A stretch of DNA of 64,000 bases from Candidatus Altimarinota bacterium (lineage in GTDB: Bacteria; Patescibacteriota; Gracilibacteria; BD1-5; UBA2023), in assembly GCA_023230505.1 (NCBI GenBank), contig JALNXF010000001.1, forward strand, positions 372,001-436,000. The letters run 5' to 3'. Positions 43,555 to 55,092 of this stretch are shown here, in pieces; position 1 is the stretch's first letter, and every line of letters begins with the position of its first letter. Below the pieces are notes generated by a model that saw nothing but the letters and a program-made list of their open reading frames with translations, was not told the origin of the DNA and ran no database searches. A program made the translations under genes and the position numbers.

Positions 43555-45408
43555 ATGAAAAATAAAATAAATGAAATAAGGTGAGTGTATGTCTGAAAAC
43601 TCAAAGAAATAAAGAGTAAAATAAAAGAACACTCTAGCTTATATATTTCAGAATGAAAAGAAATTGTATTGGACTATAAGGATATTATCTATAATAATAG
43701 AGTTATTTTTAGTTGACTTGTGCTTTTTGCTTTAACTCATCTAAATTCTGGAACAATTAATAAAGTATATGAAAATGCAAGGTTTTGAGTTAATAGAGTA
43801 CTAAATGATAATTTATGATTACAATTAGAAATAACAAAACAGAAAATAATAGACAAGATATTTAAAGAAACAGTAAAAGAAGTATGAACTGATGATATTA
43901 ATAATGAAAACCTACAGAAAGCTCTTTTTGAAAAAATAAATAAATATGACAAGGTAAATTGAACTATGTTGCTACAATCTTTACTACTTTGATATTTATA
44001 TTACATTGCTTATATGAAAAATGTCAGAAAAGTAAGGGATGATTATATGCCAGTCGAAGCTAGTAGTTTTTTATCATTTTCATTAATTGCCTGATGAATG
44101 ACTTTAGTTAATTGAGTTACGCCTTGATCTATAGTATATCTTGAATCTTTTGCTTTAGCTTGATCTGTAGTTTATTATCATTATAGAAATGTTAAAAATG
44201 ACAAAAAATATAAATATTGAACTATTGAAAAAATGCCAATTCCGTTTGCTAGTTATAATAGTAAATGAAAACCTGTAATATGGAATGAAAAAATGGAACA
44301 AGAAACTTGATATACACTTAAAGAAGTTTTAGAATATTATAATGAGCATTGAGAAATAATGTCACTTTTATATAAATGAGAAGAATTAGAAAGAGTTAAA
44401 AGATATTTAAAAAAAGTAAAAGATGAGGGAATCTGATATAGTAAAGTTGCATTTACAATGACTACAAAATCTTGAGAGTTAAAGACATTTCTATGGACTA
44501 CAGAGCCAAATTGACAAGGTGGAACAAATAGATTTGCTGAATATTTAAAAACCAAAGAAGAGATAGAAGAAGAATTAGCAAAAACTCGTTATTTACTCAA
44601 TGAAATGGAAGAAAAAGCAATGAGTGATAAACTGACTGGAGTATCTAATAGAAGAGCACTTGATGAAGATTTACATAATTTATTTATTCATAAATTAAGA
44701 GAAAGCGATCCAAAAAATATAGTACTTGCCCTCATTGATATAGACGATTTTAAGAAATTCAATGAAGATTGAGGTCATGCAGCCTGAGATAAGGTATTAA
44801 AAGATTTTTCTTTATATATGAAAGAGGCTAGAAATTTAAGACCAGGTGATGGATTTTATAGATTAGGTTGAGATGAATTTGTGATAATTTTTGAAAATAC
44901 AACTACAGAACAAATAATAAATAAACTTAATAGTATAAGACAAGATTATTATAATACCACATGAATATGAACTAGTTGGTGATTAAAATATTTTAATGTT
45001 AAAGAATTTTACAAGAAAGACCAAACTATGGAAGAAACTCAACAAATTATAGAATTAATTAAAGAAGAGGCTGATTATTATATGTACAGTGTAAAATATT
45101 TTAAATGTATAGAAGAAGAGTTAGTTGCCAGATGAGTAATTAAACCTTGAATGAAAGAAAAAAACTGAATTGCCTATCCTATTTTTAAAGAAACTGAAAA
45201 TCTAGATTGAAATAAAATTATGAATTTAGTTTGAGCGAAAATTGTAAATAGTTATTGAGAATTTACTATTACAAAAGAAGATCTAGATCTTATAGAAGAA
45301 AGAAAAAAGAAAAAAACTGATGAAGAAGATAAAAAGAAATTAGATAGTGAAGGGTTTATGGCTGAAATATGAGAGGAAAGACATGATGAAGATATTGTAA
45401 ATAGATAA
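43555..45408 (+). CDS. Membrane-bound PAS-GGDEF diguanylate cyclase
   Basis: 617 residues. Hydrophobic segments near residues 48-64, 140-155 and 172-215 (FLSFSLIAGGMTLVNGVTPG) place the N-terminal third in the membrane. A PAS domain follows (~230-330; PVIWNEKMEQETGYTLKEVL). The GGDEF domain (~365-470) has NIVLALIDIDDFKKFNEDGG-HAAGD and FYRLGGDEFVIIF, with an RPGD I-site five residues before. It is clearly a paralogue of the upstream protein, with an added membrane part. The C-terminal ~120 residues are unassigned. Confidence 0.92.
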
Positions 45409-46089
45409 TTAAATATCTCTTAAATCTACAGTTCATTTTTTATTGAGAACCTTTTCAATTTCAACCTTATTATCCTCAATTTTCTCTTTACCTTCAACTA
45501 AATGATCTTTTACAACTTTTTTTAAAGTATTAATTAGAAATTCAAAAGAATCCTTATCCTCCTCTTCGGCAGCTTTTTGCTTTTCTTCTATAACTTCCTG
45601 TATAAATCAAACAATATTTTTTGGTGATTTAGCATCTTCTAAAATAAAATTAGAACTTTCTCATTCAAGATGAATAATAATGTTAGCTTTATCAAGAAGT
45701 CAGTCCCACATAGAGCTCTGTTTTAATTCTATTCATTTTATATCGCTAAAATCTATATAAACAATATTTGCTTTAAAAAATTGCCAATCCAAATCTATAA
45801 TTCAAGTACTAGTAATAATCCAAGAATCATTATACCAATCAAAAATCTTATACATTAAAATAAGGTAAATAAAAACAATAAATCATTCAAAATAAATAAA
45901 TTCAACTAAATTTTTTAAATCAAATGAATTATTATAATAAAAAAATGAGGGTAAAATAACTCAAAAAAACATCCAAATTAAAATATCATCAATAATTCAA
46001 ATTGGATGTTTATGACAAACTTCAACAACTTCATCATCAATTTTTACATACTTTGCAAAAAATAACTCATCAAAATAACTTAAAGCCAT
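45409..46089 (-). CDS. Membrane protein with a PH-like domain
   Basis: 226 residues. Two membrane helices near residues 30-50 and 65-82 (FIYFEGFIVFIYLILMYKIF), followed by a strand-rich part (DWYNDSWIITSTGIIDLDWQ ... FFKANIVYIDFSDIKGIELK) resembling bacterial PH (bPH2/YdbT-like) domains. The C-terminal ~60 residues are charged coiled coil. The end abuts the convergent GGDEF gene without a gap. Function unknown; PH-like membrane proteins often take part in envelope stress or lipid processes. Confidence 0.65.
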
Positions 46090-46112
46090 AATTGTATATT
46101 TATATATTAAAA

Positions 46113-46147
46113 TAGATTTCTCACATCATTCGAAATGACAGAGAGGT
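46113..46147. repeat. REP-like dispersed element
   Basis: TAGATTTCTCACATCATTCG followed by AAATGACAGAGAGG. Its reverse complement matches the element at 31651-31690 (TGTCATTTC ... GAGAAATCTA). It fills the gap between two minus-strand genes and ends two bases before the 3' end of the transglycosylase gene. Confidence 0.6.
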
Positions 46148-46148
46148 T

Positions 46149-47027
46149 TTAATAATCAAAAACTTTAATTTTCCAAACTCCAGCTGGTATTACATCTCAA
46201 ATAATCCATGGATTTAATTGCTTTAAAGATGCATAATTATATCAATTATCTTGAGCATACTTCTTAAAAGATGCAATATCTCTAATCTCAATTTCCTTAG
46301 TTTTTGGTGGAGTGAATTGTTCTCATAAATCTTCCTTATTAAAAATTTCATATCTATTTTGCATAAGATATTTTATAGCTAATATTCTAAAAACATATCT
46401 TCAAGTTTCCTCATTAATATAAAGATCATAATAAGAATTAACATTTTGATCGTCCAGCGCCCTTCTGAGTCAATTCTCTCCCCTATTATAGGCAGCAGCT
46501 ACTAGAGTCCGATTATTAAAATCCTCGTAAAGTTTTTTAAAAAATAAAATTGCCGCATCCGTCTCCTTTTCAAAATTATATCTTTCATCAATATTTTCAT
46601 TGATTATAAGTCAATATCTCTTCCCTGTTTCAGGAATAAATTGCCAAATTCATCAAGCATTACTATCTGATAGTGCATCATTTTTAAGAGAACTTTCTGC
46701 GATAGCAAGATATTTAAAATCATCTGGAATTCAAGCTTCTTTTAATTTTTTTTCAATTATAGGAAGGTATATTGGTTCTCTTTTATGATAAAGTACAAAT
46801 TGGTACAAATTATATCTTGTAATACTTAATTCTTTTTCAAATTTTTCTTTATTAAAATAATATTTATCTTCAAAAGACACATTTTCTCCAGCAAAATTAA
46901 TATTAGAATAATTTATTACCTTTGTAATATCAAGCTTTTTAATTTTACTAAAACTTCACAAATAAAACAAAAAACTACCTAAAAAGAACAGAATTGAAAT
47001 TATAAATATTTTTCTATATTTTATCAT
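46149..47027 (-). CDS. Lytic transglycosylase (SLT domain)
   Basis: 292 residues. An N-terminal membrane/signal segment (KIFIISILFFLGSFLFYLGS) precedes a soluble SLT domain with the catalytic Glu in YLAIAESSLKNDALSDSNAG, then GIWQFIPETGKRYGL and VAAAYNRGENGLRRAL, as in MltD/Slt enzymes that cut glycan strands of peptidoglycan. The end (LKQLNPWIIGDVIPAGVWKI) looks like one LysM-type half-repeat. Probably used in wall remodelling or secretion-apparatus insertion. Confidence 0.9.
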
Positions 47028-47073
47028 TTTTAGAAAAAAATAATTAGATAAAATGATATTAACCAATTTTTAA

Positions 47074-47105
47074 AAAAATCCAAACATTTTTGTTTGGATT
47101 TTTTC
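47074..47105 (-). terminator. rpsO terminator
   Basis: Stem AAAAATCCAAACA / TGTTTGGATTTTT with a 4-base loop and U-run on the minus strand, just after the rpsO stop codon. Confidence 0.85.
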
Positions 47106-47111
47106 TTTTAA

Positions 47112-47375
47112 TTATTTTCTTAATTCAAGTCTTTCTAAGATTGACTCATATCTTGATTGATCTTTTCTCTTTATATAGTTAAGAAGTTTTCTTCTTTTAG
47201 CTACCATAAGCATAATTCAACGTCTAGAATGATTATCTTTTTTATGAAGATTAAGATGATCTTTTAGGTTTTCTATTCTAGTTGTTAGAATAGCAATTTG
47301 TACTTCTGGAGACCCAGTATCTCATTTATGAGTTGAGAATTTCTCCATTAAAGCCTTTTTCTCTTTTCTTTCCAT
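47112..47375 (-). CDS. rpsO: Ribosomal protein uS15
   Basis: 87 residues, standard length. [20 protein letters not shown], then [30 protein letters not shown] and [20 protein letters not shown] are the classical S15 blocks. S15 binds the central domain of 16S rRNA early in 30S assembly. It stands alone between two terminators; the usual neighbour pnp is absent. Confidence 0.98.
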
Positions 47376-47443
47376 AGTATTTTTAAATATTAAAAAAATA
47401 AAACTTATCCAGAAAATACACCAGATTAAGTGCAAAGATTATA

Positions 47444-47482
47444 TTAAAAAAATCTAAAAAGCAAAAGTTTTTAGATTTTTTT
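47444..47482 (-). terminator. Terminator of the cyclic-nucleotide-binding gene
   Basis: Stem AAAAAAATCTAAAAA / TTTTTAGATTTTTTT with a 7-base loop, between the CNMP-domain gene and rpsO. Confidence 0.7.
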
Positions 47483-47498
47483 AATATATTTTCTAGAT

Positions 47499-47900
47499 TT
47501 ATTCCTTAATTCAGTAAAAAGATTTTTTAATTCTTTGAAAGATTTTATTTCTTATTTGTTCAAAATTTCCAGATTTCTTGTAAAGCATTACAAAATCATT
47601 TCTATTAAATGCAAGTAATTTTAAATCATCTCAAGCTATTACTGAAGAAGCTCTTGGTTCATTTACAATTAAGGCTATTTCTCAGAAAATGTCTCATTCA
47701 TTTATGGTAGCTAATTTCTCGCCTTTATGAAAAACCTCTACAAAACCTGATTCTATAATATAGGCATTATCATTGGATTTATCTCACTCACTAATTATAA
47801 AATCTCATTTTTTAAAAGATTGTTTTTTTGCAATAGTATCAAAATATGATAATTCTTCATCGCTCAATCACTCAAAGATATATATATTTTTTAAGTCCAT
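47499..47900 (-). CDS. Cyclic-nucleotide-binding domain protein
   Basis: 133 residues, a single cNMP-binding fold with no output domain. IFEGLSDEELSYFDTIAKKQ, FKKGDFIISEGDKSNDNAYI, ESGFVEVFHKGEKLATINEG and the phosphate-binding cassette GDIFGEIALIVNEPRASSVI are clear. In CAP-type proteins this cassette binds cyclic AMP via G-E-x-A-L and R-x-S/A; here GEIAL and RASS are intact. Without a DNA-binding part, it may act through a partner protein. Confidence 0.88.
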
Positions 47901-47962
47901 TGTAGAGAATTAAAAATACTTATCTCAGATTATAACCTTTTTTAATTTTTTTCAAACTAAAT

Positions 47963-47990
47963 TTGAAATTTTTAGATATTTTTTTATACT
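47963..47990 (+). promoter_or_regulatory. Promoter of the NDK-like/nudix/pseudouridine synthase operon
   Basis: TTGAAA (47963-47968) and TATACT (47985-47990) with a 16-base spacer, 32 bases before the ATG at 48023. Confidence 0.55.
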
Positions 47991-48022
47991 AAGCGCACTT
48001 TAATTTTTAAACTTAACTGAAA

Positions 48023-49024
48023 ATGGAAACGAATTTAATAAACAAAATAAATGATGCGATTAATTCAGGAAAAACTGAGGTTATGATTACTCCTTTTGAA
48101 TTTAGCAATGAAAAGCAAAATGAATTTTTAATATTTTTCAAGCCTGAGGTATTTTTCTGAGGTGCAGATAAAGCTGAATCTATTATTTCTATGGCTTTTG
48201 ATAAATTTAGTGTTAATAATGTAGATATTTCTGGAATTTTACTTTTGACTTGAGATCGTTTAAATGAGCTGGCAATTATGGATAGACATTATGGATTTAT
48301 TAATAAACTATCAAAAAATGCTTCAAAAATTCTAGAAAATGACGACTTAGAAAAAATATATTCTCTTCTTGAAATAACAGACAGAGAAAATTACAAAATT
48401 TACGGATGACATGAATTTTTAGCAACTCATCCTGATTTTACAGAAGAATCTCTAGATGAATTTTGGGCAACTAAAAAATCAGCTAAAATTAAATGAGGTT
48501 TTTATATTCAAAAATATGAGATAAATTGAGAGAAATTTGTTCTAGTTGATGCATTTCATCCAGCTCAATTAAAACACTTTATAAATCCGCCTCATAAAAT
48601 TCTAATATTACTAGCTAGATCAGACAATAATTGGGATTCTCTAAGAGATATTATGATATGAGATACATTCCCAGAAAAGGCAGTGAGCGAATCAATTAGA
48701 TGAGAATTATATGCAAATAAAGATAATTATGGAATGAAAGAAGTAAATATTTGAAATAATGGAATTCATATGTCAGCTGGGCCTTTTGAAGCTATTTTTG
48801 AAATAAATAATTTCTTAAAAGATATCTCAAGCTCTGCTTATTCTCCTGAAAAAACAAATTTATACAATAAAATGTTAGTTTCTTGAATTTCAAAGGAACA
48901 AGCTCTAAATTCACTCTCAAATCCTACGATTAATATTGATGGAAAAGAAACAGGAATTTTTGATATAACTGAAATAAAAAATAGTAATGATGCTATTGAA
49001 ATTTATAAAAGTAAATATTTATAA
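48023..49024 (+). CDS. Nucleoside-diphosphate-kinase-like protein
   Basis: 333 residues, twice the usual NDK length. The N-terminal FLIFFKPEVFFGGADKAESI (residues ~36-55) resembles the NDK start (KPD ... G). Later come WDSLRDIMIGDTFPEKAVSE, SIRGELYANKDNYGM and NNGIHMSAGPFEAIFEI, which follow the NDK order RGD/RG-x-L, N-x-I-H, S-A, E-I. His in NGIHMSAG (~residue 249) would be the phosphorylated residue. A ~120-residue insertion lies between the two halves. It may balance NTP pools or be a divergent relative with another role. First gene of an operon with a nudix hydrolase and an RluD-type synthase. Confidence 0.65.
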
Positions 49025-49027
49025 TTT

Positions 49028-49489
49028 ATGAGACAAAGTACTCTAATTCTAGTATTTAACAGCCAAAATCAAATACTTCTTAATATGAAAAAAAGAGGTT
49101 TTTGAGAATGAAAATATAATGGAGCCTGAGGAAAAATAGAGTGATGAGAGACTATTTTAGCAGGAGCAAGAAGAGAATTAGAAGAGGAAACATGAGTAAA
49201 AGTATGAGAAGAAAAATTTGAAAATAGATGACTTTTTCATTATTTCTTTGAAAATAGACCTGACTGGGATCAAGATGTTACATTATTTGTAGTAAAAGAT
49301 TACAGCTGAGAAATTTTTGAAACTGAGGAAATGAGGCCAGAGTGGTTTAAAATAGATAAAATCCCATACGATAAAATGTGGGAAGATGACAGTATTTGGC
49401 TTCCAAGAATTTTAAATTGTGAAACTGTGGAGTATAGCTTTAGATTTAATGAAGACGGAAAAATACTCTCATATAATGCAATAAAATAA
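49028..49489 (+). CDS. Nudix hydrolase (MutT/MTH1-like)
   Basis: 153 residues. The Nudix box is complete: GGKIEGGETILAGARRELEE followed by ETGV (GX5EX7REUXEEXGU). The preceding GFGEGKYNGAGGK resembles MTH1-type enzymes that hydrolyse oxidised purine nucleoside triphosphates. The later FETEEMRPEWFKIDKIPYDK MW also matches the MTH1 C-terminal pattern. Three bases separate it from the NDK-like gene. Confidence 0.93.
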
Positions 49490-49490
49490 T

Positions 49491-50411
49491 ATGAAATTAG
49501 AATTTTGTGTTTACATTTTTGATAAAGAAATAAGGAGAGTCGATATGTATTTATCGGCTCTTTTTAAGGAACAATCAAGAAGTTATATTCAGAAATTAAT
49601 CGAAAAATGAAATGTGACTGTAAACGGAAAAATAGTTTCAAAACATGAAAAATTAAAAAAATGAGACCTGGTTGAGATGATTTTTGAAACTGAGAAAATG
49701 GAAATTGAAGCTGAAAATATGGCTTTAGATATAGTTTATGAAAACGAGGATTTTGCAATAATCAACAAAGATGCAGGAATAAATACTCATCCAGTACCTG
49801 GAGAGTGATGAAAAAGTGGGACTTTAGTAAATGCGCTCCTTCATCATTTTGACTGACTTTCTGTGATAAATTGAGTTGAACGCCCAGGTATCGTTCATCG
49901 CTTAGATAAGGACACAAGCTGACTTATAATTATCGCAAAAAATGATAAAACTATGAGAGCTCTGCAAATTAAGATGAACAAAAGAACTATTAAAAAAACT
50001 TATCTAGCACTTGTAGATTGAATAATAAAAGAAAGTGGAGGTTATATAGAATCCTACATTTGAAGAGATCCGCAAGACCGCAAAAAAATGACAGTTAAAA
50101 ATCCAATTAATCCAAAGCTTGCTAAGACAAAATTTAGTGTAATTAAATATGTTGAAAATAAATATACTCTCGCTGAAGTTGATTTGCTTACTGGAAGAAC
50201 TCACCAAATTAGAGTGCATTTTGCAAGCATCGGTCATCCAATAGTTTGAGACAAGACATATTGAAATGAAAAAACCAATAAATATTTTAAAGAAATTTAT
50301 GGATTATGAAGGCAATTTCTTCATTCCTATAAATTATCTTTCAATTTAGACTGAATTGATTATAATTTTGAGGCACCACTCAAAAATGACATTAAAAAAA
50401 TTATTAACTAA
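49491..50411 (+). CDS. RluD-family 23S rRNA pseudouridine synthase
   Basis: 306 residues. An S4 domain (SRSYIQKLIEKGNVTVNGKI) is followed by the catalytic core: GIVHRLDKDTSGLIIIAKND with the nucleophile Asp in HRLDKDTSG (~residue 140), KKTYLALVDG, and LLTGRTHQIRVHFASIGHPI VGD. RluA/RluD enzymes isomerise uridines in rRNA or tRNA; the exact site cannot be told from sequence. Last gene of the operon beginning at 48023. Confidence 0.93.
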
Positions 50412-50471
50412 AATTTGACTCACAAAATAAATATATTACAATAATTTCACTTTATTATTAATCAAAATTTT

Positions 50472-52085
50472 ATGTCTATATTAAACCACAAACTCAAACT
50501 CAAAACTTGATTTACCTTAGTAGAACTAATCGTAGTCATCTCAATACTCGCAATTCTCTGAACTATTGCATTTCTTTCATTCTCTTGATATTCATCATCT
50601 TCTAGAGATAGCGTAAGAATAAGTGATATAGCAAATATATCTAAGTGATTAGAATTATACAAAGTAAATTCATGAAAATATCCTTTGCCTGAAAGTCCAG
50701 CTACAATAACTTTGAGTTGAAATATTATTTCTTTACAATGATATTTATGAGATAATCAATCTAGTATTATTAAAATATCTAAAACTCCTGTAGATCCATT
50801 AGACCAGACTAAATATATTTATTCAACAGATTCAAATCAGATATCATATAAGTTACTCTACTATCTAGAGAAACAAACTGCTCTAAATTCCAGTTTCCCT
50901 CTACCTCTAGGAGAGGGGTTAGGGGTGAGGGTTTATGCAATAGATTATACAACAAGAATTCCAAGAGTAACTTCAAAATGACCGGCAATACTTGTTGATT
51001 ATACTACAAATATACCAGTATCTATAAATACAGAATTAAATAATAATACTAATTCATATAAAGCTATAATAGATAATTCTAATTCTATAACTTGATCAGG
51101 AATTGAAATTGCCTGAGGATTACAAGCTCTAGCACTCAAATGATGAGATTTATCTCAACCAAAAACTTGTCCAACTTGATTTATTCCAGTTCCAGGTAAT
51201 GCAGAATTCTCACAACCTGGTTTTTGTGTGGCAAAGTATAAAATGGCTCTGGAAAGAGATTTAACTACTTCTGAACTCAGTCCTGCAAATTTTAATACAT
51301 GGACTTGATCTACTACAACTCGTTGAACATGAACAATCTGGATTGATTGAACTATAGTGTCTGCTCCATGAAAATATCAAATAGCAAATATAACTCAAAT
51401 TCAAGCTATGGCTGCTTGTAAATCTATTTGATGACATTTAATTACAAATAATGAATGGATGACTGTAGCAAGAAATATAGAAGCACAAAGTTCTAATTGG
51501 TCTACTTGAATTGTTGGAAGTTGAGGGATATATAGATGAGTTGTAAATTTAAACGATTCTCTATGATGTGATGCTAAATGATGAAACATAGAAACTTACC
51601 CATATGCTACTAAAACTTGACCATCAACTACATCAACTTGAATACTTTGTAATCCAAAAAGACAACTTAAACTATCTAATTGAGAAATTATATGGGATTT
51701 AGCTTGAAATATTTGGGAATATGTAAATAAAGCAAATACAAATGATTGAATTAATTATAATTCAAATGATTTTAAATCATGAGTTGCTTGTAATTGAGCG
51801 AATGGCTGGTATGCATTCTCTAATTGAGAAATTACACCTCCAACTCTATGAACATGTAATTATATAAATTGATATTCCTATTCTAATAATTGACCAAAAA
51901 TATTAAATTTAAATACAGATAATGGTATATGAAGAATATACTCATTCAATACTCCCAATAATGTATGGATTCGTTGAGGTACATCTAATCTTAATAGCTC
52001 ACCTTATTCTGGTATATTCACACTTAATTTACGGTGGTCAGAAACTAGTTGGCACCCTTCTGTAGGTTTTCGTTGTTCTTATTAA
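50472..52085 (+). CDS. Prepilin-like protein with an FGE/C-type-lectin-like C-terminus
   Basis: 537 residues. N-terminus LKTGFTLVELIVVISILAIL is a textbook type IV prepilin signal with Glu5, followed by a pilin-type helix and small head (residues ~30-130). Residues 140-155 (SSFPLPLGEGLGVRVYA) come from an inserted REP-like palindrome. The C-terminal ~300 residues resemble a formylglycine-generating-enzyme/C-lectin fold: CVAKYKMALE, AMAACKSIGGHLITNNEWMT, DLAGNIWEYVN, VWIRGGTSNLNSSPY and the terminal SVGFRCSY. Such domains at pilus tips usually bind ligands. No reverse transcriptase or template repeat is nearby, so diversity generation is not supported. Confidence 0.85.
50897..50931. repeat. 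REP-like palindrome inserted in a prepilin gene
   Basis: CCCTCTACCTCTAGGAGAGG then GGTTAGGGGTGAGGG, nearly the same as the element in rplJ at 32338-32370. It is read in a different frame here, giving FPLPLGEGLGVRV, and keeps the gene open. Confidence 0.8.
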
Positions 52086-52102
52086 TTATTAACTAAAATA
52101 CT

Positions 52103-53248
52103 ATGATCTGACATTTTCTGAATTTAATATTCAAATGAACCTCTATTTACAGATGGAATAATTTTTCTAGAATTGAGAATATTTCTACTATTGATAATAA
52201 GGGTTTTACGCTTCAAGTTGCGTATATATTGAGTAAAGTAATAGAGGAAAAGGAGTGAATAAAGCTTGATATTTTGTATATTTTTAAAAAAATTATTTTT
52301 TCTTCTTTTGAAACATTAATCTTATCTGATATTAATTCGGATTTACAAAGAAGAATTATAAATAAAAATAGCTGAATTTATGCTAAATTAGTTAAAAAGG
52401 TTCAAGATTTTTTAACCTCGCAAGATATTAGCTGAAATATTAAAGATGATATATTATATATTTACAAAAATGAAAATAATCCAAAATACGCTCGTGAACA
52501 TGAAATAATGGAATTTTCAAAATTATGGGTAGCTTATTATGAGGCTTATTTCTCAGCAAAAATTTATCCTGAAATGTATGAAGATGTTTTGAATAATATC
52601 AAAGATAGATTGGATAACACAAAATATTCAACATTATTAAAATACTTAAATATAAATAACACCTCAAATGATTTAGAGAAATTTTTATTAAATATTAGAC
52701 GTCTTCAGTCAAATTTTAGGTGGAACAGAATGAAAAGAATTTATCCAATTTCTGTTATGGCTCATAGCTATATAACTTTTTTTCTTGCCTACATAGCTGG
52801 TAAAACAGAAGATTATAATGATGAAAAAATACTAGATATAATGACTAGGGCCTTATTTCATGATGTTCCAGAATCAATTACCTGAGATATTGTATCACCT
52901 ACAAAAAAGGCAGTTCCAGGCTTTGCTGAGCTACTTTGAGATATTGAGCTTGAAATGCTGGAAGAATATTTATTTATTCATATTAGTTGATTTGATTTTA
53001 AAAAAGATTTAGCTAAAATAATGCTTGAACCATTTTCTGGAGAAGACTGAAAAATAGTGAAAATGTGTGATATTTTTTCATCATTATTTGAATCAAAATT
53101 AGAAGTACAAAACAGCGAAGAATTCTCAAAAATTTATATAGACACAAAGAGAAAGTTACGTGCATATAATACAAAAAGCTCAAATTATATTCTAAATTAT
53201 TGAGTTGATTATTTTGAGGATAATATGGAGGAAATAGTAAAATTATAA
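52103..53248 (+). CDS. HD-domain (YfbR-like) hydrolase
   Basis: 381 residues. The HD core is in the C-terminal half: RRLQSNFRWNRMKRIYPISV and MAHSYITFFLAYIAG give the first His, and RALFHDVPESITGDIVSPTK gives the H-D pair with the E-x-x-x-D/TGDI signature of YfbR/YGK1 5'-nucleotidases; KMCDIFSSLFESKLEV gives the last Asp. These enzymes dephosphorylate deoxynucleoside monophosphates. The N-terminal ~150 residues are unusual for YfbR. Start at the ATG 52103, the first in frame after the pilin stop. Confidence 0.82.
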
Positions 53249-53273
53249 AATATATTTTTTAACACAAACACGT

Positions 53274-54239
53274 ATGGAAAACAAAATTAATTCGCATTTA
53301 GAGCAAATAAATGAACTAAGAAATGAAATGAAAAAAGTAATAATCTGACAAGAAACTTTAATAAAAAATTTACTTATAGCACTTCTTGCTGGGGGGCATA
53401 TAATTCTTGAATGAGTTCCAGGCTTAGCAAAAACTCTCTCAATTAAAACCTTATCTGAAGCTTTAAATCTAGGTTTTTGAAGAATTTCATTTACTCCAGA
53501 TTTATTGCCAGGTGATTTGATTTGAGGACAAATTTATAATCAAGCTGATTCAAAATTTTACATTAAAAAGTGACCAATTTTTACAAACTTTTTACTTGCT
53601 GATGAGATAAACAGAGCTCCAGCAAAAGTGCAGTCTGCCCTACTTGAAGCTATGCAAGAGAAAAAAATTACAATTGCTGATGAGGTATTTACACTAGATA
53701 ACCCATTTATAGTACTAGCTACTCAAAATCCTATAGAGCAAGAATGAACTTATGAGCTACCTGAAGCACAATTAGATAGATTTTTATTAAAAACCATTAT
53801 TAATTATCCAAGTCAAGAAGAGGAAATTCAAATAATGAAAAATGACACTAGAAAAGAAAAAATTAAAAAGATCTTATCAAAAAAAGATTTAATTGAAATT
53901 CAAAATTTTATAGAAAATGAAATATTTATTGATGATAAAATTTACGAATACGTAAGAGATATAGTATTTGCAACGAGAAATCCAAGCGATTATAATTTAT
54001 CTCAAATTTCACCTTATATTAGTTTTTGAGCATCTCCAAGAGCTTCCCTATCTCTCATTAAAACCGCAAAGGTAAATGCATTCCTATCAGGTAGAGCTTA
54101 CGTAATTCCTGAAGACATTAAAGAAATGGCATACGATGTACTTAGACACAGAATTGGACTTAGTTTTGAAGCTATATGAGAAAATATGAAAACTGACGAT
54201 ATAATTAAAATTATTTTAGATAATGTATTAGTTCCGTAA
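53274..54239 (+). CDS. MoxR-type AAA+ ATPase
   Basis: 321 residues, complete. Walker [21 protein letters not shown] (~residue 48), Walker [21 protein letters not shown] (~residue 110), sensor 1 [23 protein letters not shown], arginine-finger region [14 protein letters not shown]. MoxR ATPases work with VWA-domain partners as chaperones for metal enzyme or envelope complexes. The next gene, one base downstream, encodes such a partner (DUF58). Confidence 0.96.
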
Positions 54240-54240
54240 A

Positions 54241-55092
54241 ATGAGCAATAATTTTCGCCTTATAGACATTAAGACTTTCAAAAAAGTATCTAGTTTATTT
54301 GCGTGAAATTATAAAACAAATTTTTTATGAGCATGAATGGAATTTGATGAACTAAGACAATATAGCTTCTGAGATGATGTTAAAAATATAGACTGGTTAG
54401 CATCAGCTAAAAACTCTAAAGTTTTTGTAAAAAAATATATTGAAGAAAGAGAAATAGAATTACTCTTTATCATAGATACTTGAACAAGTATGTATTTCTG
54501 ATTTGAAAACAAAACAAAGTTAGAAATTGCAAAAGAAATATTTGAAATATTGGCTTTATCATGAATAAAAAATCAAAATAAGATATGAGTTATTTTTTAC
54601 AATAATAAAGAAATTATTGATTTAAAATCTAAAAAAACACTGCAAAACTTTTTTTTAATAAAAAGAAAATTTGATGAGATTATTTCAAAAGATTCTCTCG
54701 CTACATCAAATATTAATAAAGTTCTTGAAAATCTTTTTAAAAAACAAAAAAGAAATAGTATTATTTTTATAATGTCAGATTATTTGGATGAAATTAACGA
54801 AATATATTTTAAAGCGCTATCAAACAAAAATGATTTGATTTTTATAAATACATTCGATGATTTTGAGAATAATTTAGACTGAAAATGATTTTATAATTTA
54901 GTTTGAAATCAAAAAAATATAGAAATAAATATAGAGAATAAGGATAAAAAAGAAAAATATATAAATTTAAGAAATGAGAAAATCTCAAAATTTAAGAAAA
55001 AAATATTTTCGCTCGGATGAAGTTACCTAAAAACAAGTAACATAGATGATATTTTTTCAGTTTTATATAAATTTTTTAAATTAAGAAAATAA
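54241..55092 (+). CDS. DUF58 / VWA-like partner of MoxR
   Basis: 283 residues. FRLIDIKTFKKVSSLFAGNY and MEFDELRQYSFGDDVKNIDW LASA are the DUF58 signature. ELLFIIDTGTSMYFGF holds a VWA metal-site (D-x-G-x-S). It follows the MoxR gene after a single base, the classical MoxR-DUF58 pair, and overlaps the next gene by one base. Confidence 0.92.

Noticed and set aside
51900..52085. Diversity-generating retroelement target at the FGE/lectin-like C-terminus
   Set aside because: The ending (IRGG ... VGFRCSY) resembles such targets, but no reverse transcriptase, template repeat or AAY-rich variable block is visible nearby.
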